From Luteibacter rhizovicinus (GTDB lineage: Bacteria; Pseudomonadota; Gammaproteobacteria; Xanthomonadales; Rhodanobacteraceae): a stretch of 64,000 bases of DNA. The stretch is from the NCBI RefSeq assembly GCF_004342265.1, contig NZ_SMCS01000005.1, positions 248,001-312,000 of the forward strand, read 5' to 3'. The position numbers and the translations under genes were made by a program. The notes below the pieces were generated by a model. The model ran no database searches, was not told the DNA's origin, and saw only the letters and a list, made by a program, of their open reading frames with translations. Of this stretch, positions 38,316-45,987 are shown one piece after another (within the stretch, counting starts at the first letter, position 1; each line of letters opens with the position of its first letter).

Positions 38316-39977
38316 TCATACGACGTTTCGCGAAGCGACCGACTCGCGTACCAGCCGGTCCCGCAATAGGCCCGCGCGTTCGAGGGGCAGATAAGCCAGC
38401 GCGGCCAGATGCGAGTGAATACGCTTCAGGTCGCGCAGGATGCGCAGATACACATCGCCACCACCGCCACCGTCGCGACGTTCGCGCAGCGCGCGAATAT
38501 GCCGCTCGGAGGCTTCGTTCTCCAGACGCCACAGCACTTCCTTGCGCGCCACCAGTTCCTGCGCGGCGCGCAGGTCGCCTCGCAGGAATACGGTCAGACC
38601 CAGCCGCAGGCTTTCCATCACCTGGTTATGCATGGCGGCGAGGTCCTGGATGTCGTCGGCCGAGAAATCCTGTCCACGCTCCGCTTTCTTTGCGGCGAAC
38701 TCCATCAGGTTATTCGCGGTGATATCGCCGATGTGTTCGATGTTGATGACAAAGGCGAGGATTTCCTGGCTGCGCTCGCCATCCTCTTCGTTCAGCGCTT
38801 CGCCGCCCAGATCGGCGAGGTATCCGCGTATCGCCATACCGAGACGGTCGAGCCAGGGGTCCATATGGCTGATCGCGGCGGCACGCGCACGATCGTCCTT
38901 GCCGAACACTTCCACCAGGCCTTTCAGCATGCCTTCGACCATATCGGCCATCCGCATGGATTCGCGGGCGGCGTTGGCGAGCGCGACGTTGGCCGAATCC
39001 AGCGCGCCTTCGTCGAGGTACTGCGGCACGCCGGGATCGTTCGGGCGCGGCGGCTCCGGCAACAGGCGCATCAGCAACCGTGCCAGTTGTTCGACCGGGA
39101 CGATGAACACCAACGCCAGTCCCAGGTTGAACGCGGTGTGGAAATTCACCGCGATGCGCGCCGGCGAGGCACCGAGCGGTGCCAGCCACTGCGCCAGCGG
39201 ATGCAGCAACGGCAGGCAGACGATGCAACCGATAGCGCGTACCAGCAGATTGCCCAGGGGCAGGCGACGGGCAACCGGGCTGTGCGCATCCAGCAGTGCC
39301 GGTATGGTGCCGCCGAGATTCGCGCCAAGCACCAGTGCCAGTGCACCGGACGCATCGATCACGCCAGCATTGGCCAGCGACACAATCAGCAACACGATCG
39401 CGACACTGGAATGGCAGAGCCAGGTCAGCAGCGCGGCGACCAGCATCGCCAGCACGGGTTCGCTGGCCAGGCTTTGCAGCACCGCACGCAATGCTTCCGC
39501 GTTCTCCACCGGCGCCAGCGAAGCCACGAGCAAATGCAGCGAAAGCAGCATCAGGCCCAGTCCGATCGCCACGCGACCCAGGTTCTCGAAACGCGCATCG
39601 TCGCTACGGCGATGGATCGTGAAACCGAGCAAGACCAGTACCGGCGCCAACACCGAGATGTCGAACGACATCACCTGCACGATCAGTGTCGTGCCGACAT
39701 TGGCGCCCAGCATCACCGCCAGGCCGGGCGCGAGCCCGAGAAAACCATTGGCCGCGAACGAGGTGGCCATCAGGCCGGTGGCGGTACTGCTCTGCAATAG
39801 CGCGGTAAGGCATACGCCGAACGCGAACGCCGCCGGTCGATGTCCGAGATATCGGCCCAGCCAGCGACGCAGCGCACTGCCGTAGCCGCGCAATATGCCG
39901 CTGGTGACCATGTGTGTGCCCCACAGCAGCAGGGCGACGTAGCCCGCCAGATCGAGCAGGGCGAACGTGCCTTTCAT
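38316..39977 (-). CDS. Na/Pi cotransporter family protein with PhoU-like tail
   Basis: A 553-aa membrane protein with two Na/Pi-cotransporter repeats: LTALLQSSTATGLMATSFAA and WLCHSSVAIVLLIVSLANAG carry the paired Q/H-SS motifs. A C-terminal PhoU-like helical domain follows (DMVEGMLKGLVEVFGKDD ... NIEHIGDITANNLMEFA). It probably moves phosphate, perhaps outward, using sodium, though this bacterial family is poorly characterised. Its ATG overlaps the stop of a 27-codon upstream ORF (ATGA). Translation therefore depends on that ORF and on the structured leader before it. Confidence 0.9.
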   Translation of the reverse strand: MKGTFALLDLAGYVALLLWGTHMVTSGILRGYGSALRRWLGRYLGHRPAAFAFGVCLTALLQSSTATGLMATSFAANGFLGLAPGLAVMLGANVGTTLIVQVMSFDISVLAPVLVLLGFTIHRRSDDARFENLGRVAIGLGLMLLSLHLLVASLAPVENAEALRAVLQSLASEPVLAMLVAALLTWLCHSSVAIVLLIVSLANAGVIDASGALALVLGANLGGTIPALLDAHSPVARRLPLGNLLVRAIGCIVCLPLLHPLAQWLAPLGASPARIAVNFHTAFNLGLALVFIVPVEQLARLLMRLLPEPPRPNDPGVPQYLDEGALDSANVALANAARESMRMADMVEGMLKGLVEVFGKDDRARAAAISHMDPWLDRLGMAIRGYLADLGGEALNEEDGERSQEILAFVINIEHIGDITANNLMEFAAKKAERGQDFSADDIQDLAAMHNQVMESLRLGLTVFLRGDLRAAQELVARKEVLWRLENEASERHIRALRERRDGGGGGDVYLRILRDLKRIHSHLAALAYLPLERAGLLRDRLVRESVASRNVV

Positions 39978-40057
39978 GTCCCGCTCCCGAGAACGGAAAG
40001 CACGGACAAGAAGCGGGCGCGGCGAGCGGGCCCGAAAAGGAAGCAGAAGAAGTTCAT
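39974..40057 (-). CDS. 27-aa ORF translationally coupled to Na/Pi transporter
   Basis: A short open frame encoding MNFFCFLFGPARRARFLSVL and seven more residues. It has a good ribosome site (AGGAG, 7 nt before ATG), and its TGA overlaps the transporter ATG as ATGA. The Phe-rich start and Arg-rich centre suggest a leader peptide or a small membrane peptide. Its ribosome site lies in one arm of a perfect 8-bp dyad (40063-40070 with 40087-40094), so translation could be switched by RNA folding. The transporter has no separate ribosome site of comparable strength in the overlap. Confidence 0.6.
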   Translation of the reverse strand: MNFFCFLFGPARRARFLSVLSVLGSGT

Positions 40058-40274
40058 GGCATGACTCCTGTTCACCGGCGACGGCGCAGGAGTCAGCGGG
40101 ACTTTCCTAGTCGAGGAAAGCGCCAGCCGACCGAATGCGGTCGCAGACGTCCAAGTTGTGTACGGATGGCGTCAACATCGAAGGAATGCATTCGACCTTG
40201 ACGCTTCGACTAGGGTAACTGTCCATTTCTCGCAGGTAGGTAACCGGAAAGAGTGCCCTGGGAGACCCAAGGGC
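40058..40274 (-). promoter_or_regulatory. Structured 5' leader of Na/Pi transporter, unknown RNA
   Basis: Reading the minus strand from the predicted transcription start, the sequence folds repeatedly. There is a 5' hairpin at 40255-40274 (GCCCT-GGG paired with CCC-AGGGC). A 9-bp long-range helix joins CCTAGTCGA (40106-40114) and TCGACTAGG (40206-40214). It encloses a two-part hairpin at 40169-40204 and a 6-bp stem with a tetraloop at 40128-40143. A local hairpin CTTTCCT/AGGAAAG (40102-40120) shares bases with the long helix and would exclude it. Last, GACTCCTG (40063-40070) pairs with CAGGAGTC (40087-40094) and covers the ribosome site of the small ORF. This layout is riboswitch-like. I do not recognise it as a known class. 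Confidence 0.55.
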
Positions 40275-40280
40275 GCGCGA

Positions 40281-40309
40281 ACCATACCTACCACCTGAAC
40301 GACTGTCAA
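40281..40309 (-). promoter_or_regulatory. Promoter of the Na/Pi transporter leader
   Basis: On the minus strand TTGACA (40304-40309) and TATGGT (40281-40286) are separated by exactly 17 bases. Two direct repeats of GTTCAGGT (40309-40316 and 40293-40300, 16-base period) bracket the -35 hexamer and could bind a regulator. The predicted start falls at the base of the first leader hairpin. Confidence 0.55.
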
Positions 40310-40449
40310 CCTGAACAAGTGGCAAGGACGGCATGCATGACGGATCCCCGGGCCAGGGGTACTGCAAGCCACCTTTGCGGATGCGTTGGACCCTTATGTA
40401 CCCACATCCAGAGTTGAGGCGTGCCAATGCTTGAGATTACTCTGCCGGC

Positions 40450-41064
40450 ATGAAGAAACTGACCGTGGCAATCGTTACGTTATTCGGTGCGGGCGCGATC
40501 GCCGCGGCAGGCGCGGCGATCTACATCTACTCGGGCGCTTACAACGTCGGTGCGGACGATCATCACACCCGGCCGGTGCTGGCGATCATGGAAACCGTGC
40601 GCTCGCAGTCCATCGCACGGCATGCGCGCGATATCCAGGTTCCCGATCTGAACGACCCCGAGCTGATCCTGAAAGGCGCGGGCCAGTACGCGGCGATGTG
40701 TACCCAATGCCATCTCAAGCCGGGTATGAAGGATTCCGAAATCCGGCCGGGTCTCTACCCGCAGCCGCCGGATCTTACGCAGGCTCGCGTCGATCCCAGG
40801 GAAGCGTTCTGGACCATCAAGCACGGCATCAAAATGAGCGCCATGCCGGCGTGGGGCGGTAGCCACGACGACATGACGATCTGGAGCATGGTCGCCTTTC
40901 TGCAGAAATTGCCCGCCATGACGCCGGCTGCGTATAAAGAGATAGTCGCCAAGGCACCGCCGGACGACGATATGGATATGGGCGATGAGGGCGACGGTCA
41001 CAGCCATGAACACGAGGCTGGTGACGGCGCGCACGAAACGAGTCCGCAGATTCCTGCGAATTAG
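40450..41064 (+). CDS. Membrane-anchored c-type cytochrome
   Basis: A 204-aa protein with an N-terminal uncleaved helix (LTVAIVTLFGAGAIAAAGAA) and one haem-binding motif CTQCH at 84-88. KMSAMPAWGG supplies the likely axial methionine. The C-terminal tail is rich in Asp/Met/His (DDDMDMGDEGDGHSHEHEAG) and could bind metal ions such as copper. It transfers electrons on the periplasmic face of the inner membrane; its partner is unknown. It is divergent from the Na/Pi transporter with a 390-base shared gap. Confidence 0.85.
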   Translation: MKKLTVAIVTLFGAGAIAAAGAAIYIYSGAYNVGADDHHTRPVLAIMETVRSQSIARHARDIQVPDLNDPELILKGAGQYAAMCTQCHLKPGMKDSEIRPGLYPQPPDLTQARVDPREAFWTIKHGIKMSAMPAWGGSHDDMTIWSMVAFLQKLPAMTPAAYKEIVAKAPPDDDMDMGDEGDGHSHEHEAGDGAHETSPQIPAN

Positions 41065-41066
41065 GC

Positions 41067-41083
41067 CCGGATTCGAAATCCGG
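41067..41083. terminator. Hairpin between convergent genes
   Basis: CCGGATT (41067-41073) and AATCCGG (41077-41083) form a perfect 7-bp stem with a 3-base loop, just after the cytochrome stop and facing the small cysteine-rich gene. There is no T-tract. Confidence 0.4.
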
Positions 41084-41121
41084 CGCGCCTCGTGACGACA
41101 GGTTGAAGAAGATACGGGTAT

Positions 41122-41262
41122 TTACCCGGCCTGCGTGCCGGCTTCGCGCAGTTTTTCCGCGCATTCGTCGCAACACACCTCGACGACACGCGTGCCGATG
41201 GTGACGAGCATTGCCGTCGAATCGAGTTCGCAGTCGCACGCCGCGCATGTTTTCGCAGTCAT
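41122..41262 (-). CDS. 46-aa cysteine-rich protein, putative metal binding
   Basis: A very short but well-supported gene: ATG at 41262 with GAGGAG 7 nt upstream, stop TAA at 41122. The product begins MTAKTCAACDCELDSTAML and has six cysteines: C6, C9 and C11 near the N-terminus, then C30, C31 and C34 in EVCCDECAEKL. Two C-x2-C-type pairs separated by a short beta segment (VTIGTRVVEV) look like a treble-clef or zinc-ribbon fold. Likely a cytoplasmic zinc or copper-binding protein. It lies near metal-efflux operons, which may or may not be meaningful. Confidence 0.75.
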   Translation of the reverse strand: MTAKTCAACDCELDSTAMLVTIGTRVVEVCCDECAEKLREAGTQAG

Positions 41263-41345
41263 TTCGTTTCTCCTCGGAGCCCTCGTATCGGGGCATCGTC
41301 AGGAGACCACGGCGTGGCGAATGCCGCTGTCGGAATCTTTAGCCG

Positions 41346-42173
41346 TTACGGTTGCGCGGACTTTCTGAATTCCGCCGGCGACTGGCCATAGGCCTGACGA
41401 AAGGCCGTGGCGAAGTGGCTGTGACTGGAAAAGCCGAGTTCCGCGGCCAGCGCGGAAAGGTCTTCGTAGCCAGCGATGAGATCCAGTGCGCGTGCGAGAC
41501 GCAAACGCAGGTGATAACGATATAGCGGAATACCTTCGACCTGACTGAAGACCTGGGTCAGATAAACCGGCGAGCCGCCTATTTCGCCGGCGATGTCGGC
41601 CAGGGTCCAGCGGCGCGAAAGATCGCTGGCGAGCAGCACCTTGACCCGGTCCGCGAGGCGGCGACGGGCATACGTCGACGCGGGCTCGCGGGAGGTGCGC
41701 GGTCCAAGGCTTCGGCAAACCAGTGTCAGCAGGAGCGCCTCGGCTTCCAGCGATTCGATGCCGTCGTTCTCGAGGTTATGCCGGAGCAGGGCGACCAGTG
41801 CCTGGGCGCGTGGGTCGATGCGCTGGTACTGGCGGCGGAAACCGATGTCCGCCCCGCCGTGAAGGAGTGTCTTCGGCGCCAGTTCCTCGAGCAGGGAATC
41901 GGACAAGCTCAGCGACAGGCTGGCGTCGCCGCCGGCGACCGGATGAGCGACCTGATATCCCTCGCCTGCGTTGAAGAAAAGGACATGATTCGCATCGGCA
42001 ATGGCCTGATCCGTCCCGACATGTCGCGTGTAAACGCCGCGATAGGGGAAGACCAGGTGCGTAGAGGACACGCACTCTTCCGCACTGCGATGACGGCACA
42101 TCCCGTTGCAGCGGACGTTGCGAAGCGTCAGCGTGTCGGTGGTCAGCAAAGTGTCGATTTCGAAGCTTGACAT
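41346..42173 (-). CDS. AraC-family transcriptional regulator
   Basis: A 275-aa regulator. An AraC-type sensor half (TLTLRNVRCNGMCRHRSAEE ... NAGEGYQVAHP) precedes a C-terminal pair of helix-turn-helix motifs (WTLADIAGEIGGSPVYLTQV ... AAELGFSSHSHFATAFRQAY). The N-terminal half has five cysteine/histidine residues close together (Cys22, Cys26, His28, Cys34, His39), which may bind a metal or sense redox state. It is divergent from the lyase gene, its likely target, with a 146-base gap. Confidence 0.88.
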   Translation of the reverse strand: MSSFEIDTLLTTDTLTLRNVRCNGMCRHRSAEECVSSTHLVFPYRGVYTRHVGTDQAIADANHVLFFNAGEGYQVAHPVAGGDASLSLSLSDSLLEELAPKTLLHGGADIGFRRQYQRIDPRAQALVALLRHNLENDGIESLEAEALLLTLVCRSLGPRTSREPASTYARRRLADRVKVLLASDLSRRWTLADIAGEIGGSPVYLTQVFSQVEGIPLYRYHLRLRLARALDLIAGYEDLSALAAELGFSSHSHFATAFRQAYGQSPAEFRKSAQP

Positions 42174-42319
42174 GGCCCGGACAGCTTACCCTCACAGGCC
42201 GTCCTGTTGTGGGAAAGCCGGCCCAGCGGCATATAGCTAAAGATTCCGACAGCGCCCCGGCCAGTCCCATGGTTTTCTATACCTGCCCGGATGGCGGGCA
42301 GAGCGGAAAGCAGTCGACC

Positions 42320-43156
42320 ATGAACGAGACACAGGCAGAACGGGTACGGCAATTCCACGAGATGCACGCGGGCGATACGGTACTCGTGCTGCCCAACGCA
42401 TGGGACGCGGCCAGCGCCCGCATCGTCGAAGAGGCCGGCGCAAAAGCCGTGGGAACCACCAGCGCCGGCATCGCCTGGTCGCACGGTTTTTCCGATGGAG
42501 AGCAATTGCCGGTGCACGATCTGATCGCCGCCTGCCGGCGGATCTGCCGGGTGACGTCGGTACCCGTGACTGTCGACATCGAACGCGGATATGGACCGAC
42601 GCCGGAAGACAGCGGCGAGCTGGTCGACGCATTGCTTGAACTCGGCATCGTCGGCGTCAACATCGAGGATGGAACGCTTCGCGATACGTCGACATTGACG
42701 CATCCGTCCGTGCTGAGCGAACGGATCGTTCACATCAAGGCAGTGGCGCAACGCAGGAACGTGCCGTTATTCATCAATGCGCGCACCGATACATATTGTG
42801 TTCCCAGTACCGATCGAGCCGCACGTTTTAAGGAAACAGTGCGCCGCGCGCTCCTGTACGTAGAAGTCGGAGCGGACGGCATCTTCGTGCCAGGCCTGGC
42901 CGATCTCGCGGAAATAGAAAACCTCGCGAGACAGATACCGGTCCCTCTGAATATTTATGCTGGCGGTGCAGGCATACCCGCTGTCGCGGAACTGCAAAGA
43001 GCAGGAGTGCGGCGCGTGAGTCTCGGATGCGGCCCGCTGCAATCGGTGATGGCGCATATGCGCAGGATCGCGCACGAGGCTATCGATCAAGGGACATACG
43101 AAGCGATGACCGCCGACATGCTATCCGGTAGCGAAGCGAACGGATTGTTCCGCTAG
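42320..43156 (+). CDS. Isocitrate lyase/PEP mutase family protein
   Basis: A 278-aa TIM-barrel enzyme of the PEP-mutase/isocitrate-lyase superfamily. VLPNAWDAASARIVEEAGAK, GTTSAGIAWSHGF, TVDIERGYG (acidic metal ligands) and GVNIEDGT mark the active site. It lacks the KKCGH loop of true isocitrate lyase, so it is more likely a lyase or hydrolase acting on a 2-oxo or methylmalyl-type acid. The start at 42320 has GGAAAG 9 nt upstream; the longer open frame has no family homology. The last codon overlaps the convergent porin gene by four bases. Confidence 0.87.
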   Translation: MNETQAERVRQFHEMHAGDTVLVLPNAWDAASARIVEEAGAKAVGTTSAGIAWSHGFSDGEQLPVHDLIAACRRICRVTSVPVTVDIERGYGPTPEDSGELVDALLELGIVGVNIEDGTLRDTSTLTHPSVLSERIVHIKAVAQRRNVPLFINARTDTYCVPSTDRAARFKETVRRALLYVEVGADGIFVPGLADLAEIENLARQIPVPLNIYAGGAGIPAVAELQRAGVRRVSLGCGPLQSVMAHMRRIAHEAIDQGTYEAMTADMLSGSEANGLFR

Positions 43157-44523
43157 TACTGGAGATGCACGCGAAGTCCAAGGAAACGCGCCGGCCCCCG
43201 ATCGCGGTTATATCCGGGGTTGTGAATCAACTGGAAGTCGGCGGTGACGAACGCAAAGGACGTGATGGCCGCGTTGTAATAAGCCTCGAAGATTTGTTCC
43301 GTACCGTAGTTCAACGCGCCGTCTCCCAGCGTGAAGCCCGAGCCACCCGCAGCCAGGTAGGCGCGATGTCCGGGAGACAGCCCATTGACCGCCCATGCGG
43401 CGCCAAGACGATCGTCGGCGCGATGCCAATGCGCTCCCGAAAGCTGGGCGCCGACGCTCGCACTTCGATCCGCTTCGGTGAAAACGAACGATTCGGTCTT
43501 GCCGTCGTTCCAGGCCGCGCGAGCAAACAATCCGGTATCGCCATGATCGGCCAAAGGGAGGTCCGCTCCCATGGCGGCACCGAACTTGTGGCGACCCTCC
43601 CTATCGTCGGCATGGATATCCGGGACCGTATGCGCAAGCCGCGCATCTCTCAAGGCGTCGTCATAGATACCCATTCGAGCGCGATTCCGGTACAGCATCA
43701 GCCAGACGCTCGCGCCATCGGGATCGCGTTGCCAGGTGACTTGCGCGTTCTGACCGTTCGCCCGGTGGATCGGCCCTTCGAGCTTGTCGCCGTTCGCTTC
43801 GGTCGGCATCTGATAGATGCCGTAACGCCACGTCCATGGACCGGTGGCGAAGGTGGCCACGCCGCCCACGGTGTAGCCGCGCGTATCCGCGGCAAAGTCC
43901 CATGCGGGACTATTGAACAGACTCCAGTTCATGAACTGGGTCCGGGTGGAGTTGGCGTAGCGGCTTTGATCGAAGTCGTCGTTGACGGCGATCAGGCCCA
44001 ATTTGAAACTCAGCCGATCGTCGGCCAGATCGCCCGGCAGTTGATCCGTCTTCCGCGCTTGCGGGGTGGTCTTGCCGCCCAGCGGAATGTCATAGGTCAG
44101 GAACGCACGGGCGATATAGGCCGAGCGTGACAGTGTGCCGCCTCCACCGCGGATCACATCGCCATTGGTCAATCCGGCCAGCCCCGTCGCATTGCTGACG
44201 CCCTGCCCGCGAAACATCTCCGTGTCGAGATAAAAGGCGAGATGATTGGCGAGCGGAACGCCGAAATAGATGCCGAACGTATGCGAGCGCGCCTGATCCC
44301 CGCCGGGTTTCAGGCTGAGACCGCCGGAGTAGGGCGCGTGAAGACTGTTCTGCCATTGCTCGATGAAGGTGTACTGGGCACCGAGCAATTGCGGAACCAG
44401 GTAGGACGTATCGTCGGCCATGGCATGGGTGGCGAAACACGCCACGGATGCCGTGACGATGGCCCGAACGAATACTGGCAGGGCGCGACTACCCACCCTG
44501 CGGCGAAGGAGACGATGCGTCAT
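43153..44523 (-). CDS. OprB-type carbohydrate porin
   Basis: A 456-aa outer-membrane protein with a signal peptide (VTASVACFATHAMA) and a C-terminal beta-barrel ending FLGLRVHLQY. The early motif AQYTFIEQWQNSLHAPYSG and the alternating aromatic strands (AFVTADFQLIHNPGYN) fit the carbohydrate-selective porin family. It would form a diffusion channel in the outer membrane. It starts 6 bases after the Nramp stop, so the two form an operon. Perhaps it passes metal or a metal complex for the transporter; that pairing is inference. Confidence 0.85.
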   Translation of the reverse strand: MTHRLLRRRVGSRALPVFVRAIVTASVACFATHAMADDTSYLVPQLLGAQYTFIEQWQNSLHAPYSGGLSLKPGGDQARSHTFGIYFGVPLANHLAFYLDTEMFRGQGVSNATGLAGLTNGDVIRGGGGTLSRSAYIARAFLTYDIPLGGKTTPQARKTDQLPGDLADDRLSFKLGLIAVNDDFDQSRYANSTRTQFMNWSLFNSPAWDFAADTRGYTVGGVATFATGPWTWRYGIYQMPTEANGDKLEGPIHRANGQNAQVTWQRDPDGASVWLMLYRNRARMGIYDDALRDARLAHTVPDIHADDREGRHKFGAAMGADLPLADHGDTGLFARAAWNDGKTESFVFTEADRSASVGAQLSGAHWHRADDRLGAAWAVNGLSPGHRAYLAAGGSGFTLGDGALNYGTEQIFEAYYNAAITSFAFVTADFQLIHNPGYNRDRGPARFLGLRVHLQY

Positions 44524-44529
44524 CGGAAC

Positions 44530-45837
44530 TTACTTTCCCCATGTGAGGAACATAACCGCCGCGGCGATTGCCATCACGACCGTAGCAATCCAGCCCCAGA
44601 TCCTGAGCGATGTATTGAGTGTGTATTTGCCCATCGCTTTTCTGTTCATGCTCAGGAACATGATCATGACCATCATCGGCACCGCGGCCACGCCATTGAT
44701 GACGGCGCTCCAGTAGAGTGCCTTGATCGGATCGATGGGGGTAAAGTTCAGCGCGATACCGGCCACGCTGGCGATGATCAGAACGCCGTAGAACAACTTC
44801 GCGCGTTTGGGTTTGTGCTCCAGACCGCAGGGATATCCGAGGGCACCGGCTGCCGCGAAAGCGGTGGAACCCGCCAGTACAGGCACCGCCAGCAGCCCGG
44901 TGCCGATGATGCCCGCCGCAAACAGCGCAAAGGCAAAGCGTCCGGCAATCGGGCGCAGAGCCTCGGCCGCTTCCGACGAGGACTGGATATCCGTTTTGCC
45001 ATGCGCGTGCAGGACAACCGCAGCGGTGAGAATGATGAAACCCGCGATGACATTGGAGAAAATCATGCCGATCGAGGTATCCAGCCTGATGCGGGCGAGT
45101 GCGCCCGGTCCTTGCCAGGGCGCCCATTTCAAAGCTGTGCGATAGGATTCGCCCCTGATTTCCTCGACTTCCTGCGCGGCCTGCCAGATGAAGAGATAGG
45201 GACTGATCGTCGTGCCGAGTACCGCGACGATGGCGACGACATACCTGGCATCGAACGTCGCCTTCGGGATCGCGATGCCTTTTATCACCTCGCCCCACGG
45301 CACGTGGATCACGAACACCGTGCCGACATACGCGAACAGGCTCAGGGTAAGCACCTTGAGCACGGGCGAGTAATGCGAAAAGGGCACGAAAATCTGCAGC
45401 AACAGCGAGACAATGGCGAAGACCGCGGCATACAGAAGCGCCGGTCCGCCGATCAGCAGTTTCAATGCGGCACCCATCGCGCCGATATCGGCCGCCAGAT
45501 TGATGATGTTGGCGAGAACGACGGAGAAGATCAGCACGTAGACCAGCATGTGCGGATAGTGCTTGCGCATGTTCGAGGCAATGTCTTGCCCGGAAGCGCG
45601 CCCGATCTGCGCACTGATCGCCTGGATGGCGATCATCAGCGGCATGACCAGCAGCAGGCTCCAGATCGTGGCGTAACCATAGGCCGCACCGACCTGGGAA
45701 TACGTGGCGATGCCACTGGGGTCGTCGTCGGCCGCGCCGGTAATGAGGCCTGCGCTCAGCTTTTTCATTAACGACGATTTACCCTTACCGCTATCGAACG
45801 ACCGCGAAGACTTTTCCTTTGCGTTTGAGCGCGTCAT
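44530..45837 (-). CDS. Nramp-family divalent metal transporter (non-canonical site)
   Basis: A 435-aa membrane protein of the Nramp superfamily with about 11 helices. TM1 has DDDPSGIATYSQ (D39-P40-S41-G42) in place of the canonical Asp-Pro-Gly-Asn. TM6 has GTTISPYLFIWQAAQEVEE where classical members have Met-Pro-His-Asn. Loss of the site Asn and Met is the hallmark of Nramp-related Mg transporters and other divergent members, so manganese should not be assumed. The start at 45837 has GGAAGAG 6 nt upstream. It is followed by the OprB-type porin. Confidence 0.88.
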   Translation of the reverse strand: MTRSNAKEKSSRSFDSGKGKSSLMKKLSAGLITGAADDDPSGIATYSQVGAAYGYATIWSLLLVMPLMIAIQAISAQIGRASGQDIASNMRKHYPHMLVYVLIFSVVLANIINLAADIGAMGAALKLLIGGPALLYAAVFAIVSLLLQIFVPFSHYSPVLKVLTLSLFAYVGTVFVIHVPWGEVIKGIAIPKATFDARYVVAIVAVLGTTISPYLFIWQAAQEVEEIRGESYRTALKWAPWQGPGALARIRLDTSIGMIFSNVIAGFIILTAAVVLHAHGKTDIQSSSEAAEALRPIAGRFAFALFAAGIIGTGLLAVPVLAGSTAFAAAGALGYPCGLEHKPKRAKLFYGVLIIASVAGIALNFTPIDPIKALYWSAVINGVAAVPMMVMIMFLSMNRKAMGKYTLNTSLRIWGWIATVVMAIAAAVMFLTWGK

Positions 45838-45987
45838 TGACGTCTCTTCCCCCAAGCATGAAAGCGATTGTTGGATTGCGCGTATCGCTCACCAGCGCCT
45901 CGGATTGTCCCGCGGGCAAGCTTCATCTCGATGACGTGAATGCATTGTGTTGGACGAGTCGGGTACCCGCTATGGCCCGGTCCCGCG

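Noticed and set aside
40255..40275. Possible B12-box (GGGAGACC) on the plus strand
   Set aside because: Only the core resembles a B12 box; the other conserved cobalamin-riboswitch segments are missing, and the bases are better explained as the first hairpin of the minus-strand leader.
40107..40427. Minus-strand frame of 106 codons in the Na/Pi leader
   Set aside because: It lies across the predicted promoter and the base-paired leader, has no ribosome site and no protein-like composition.
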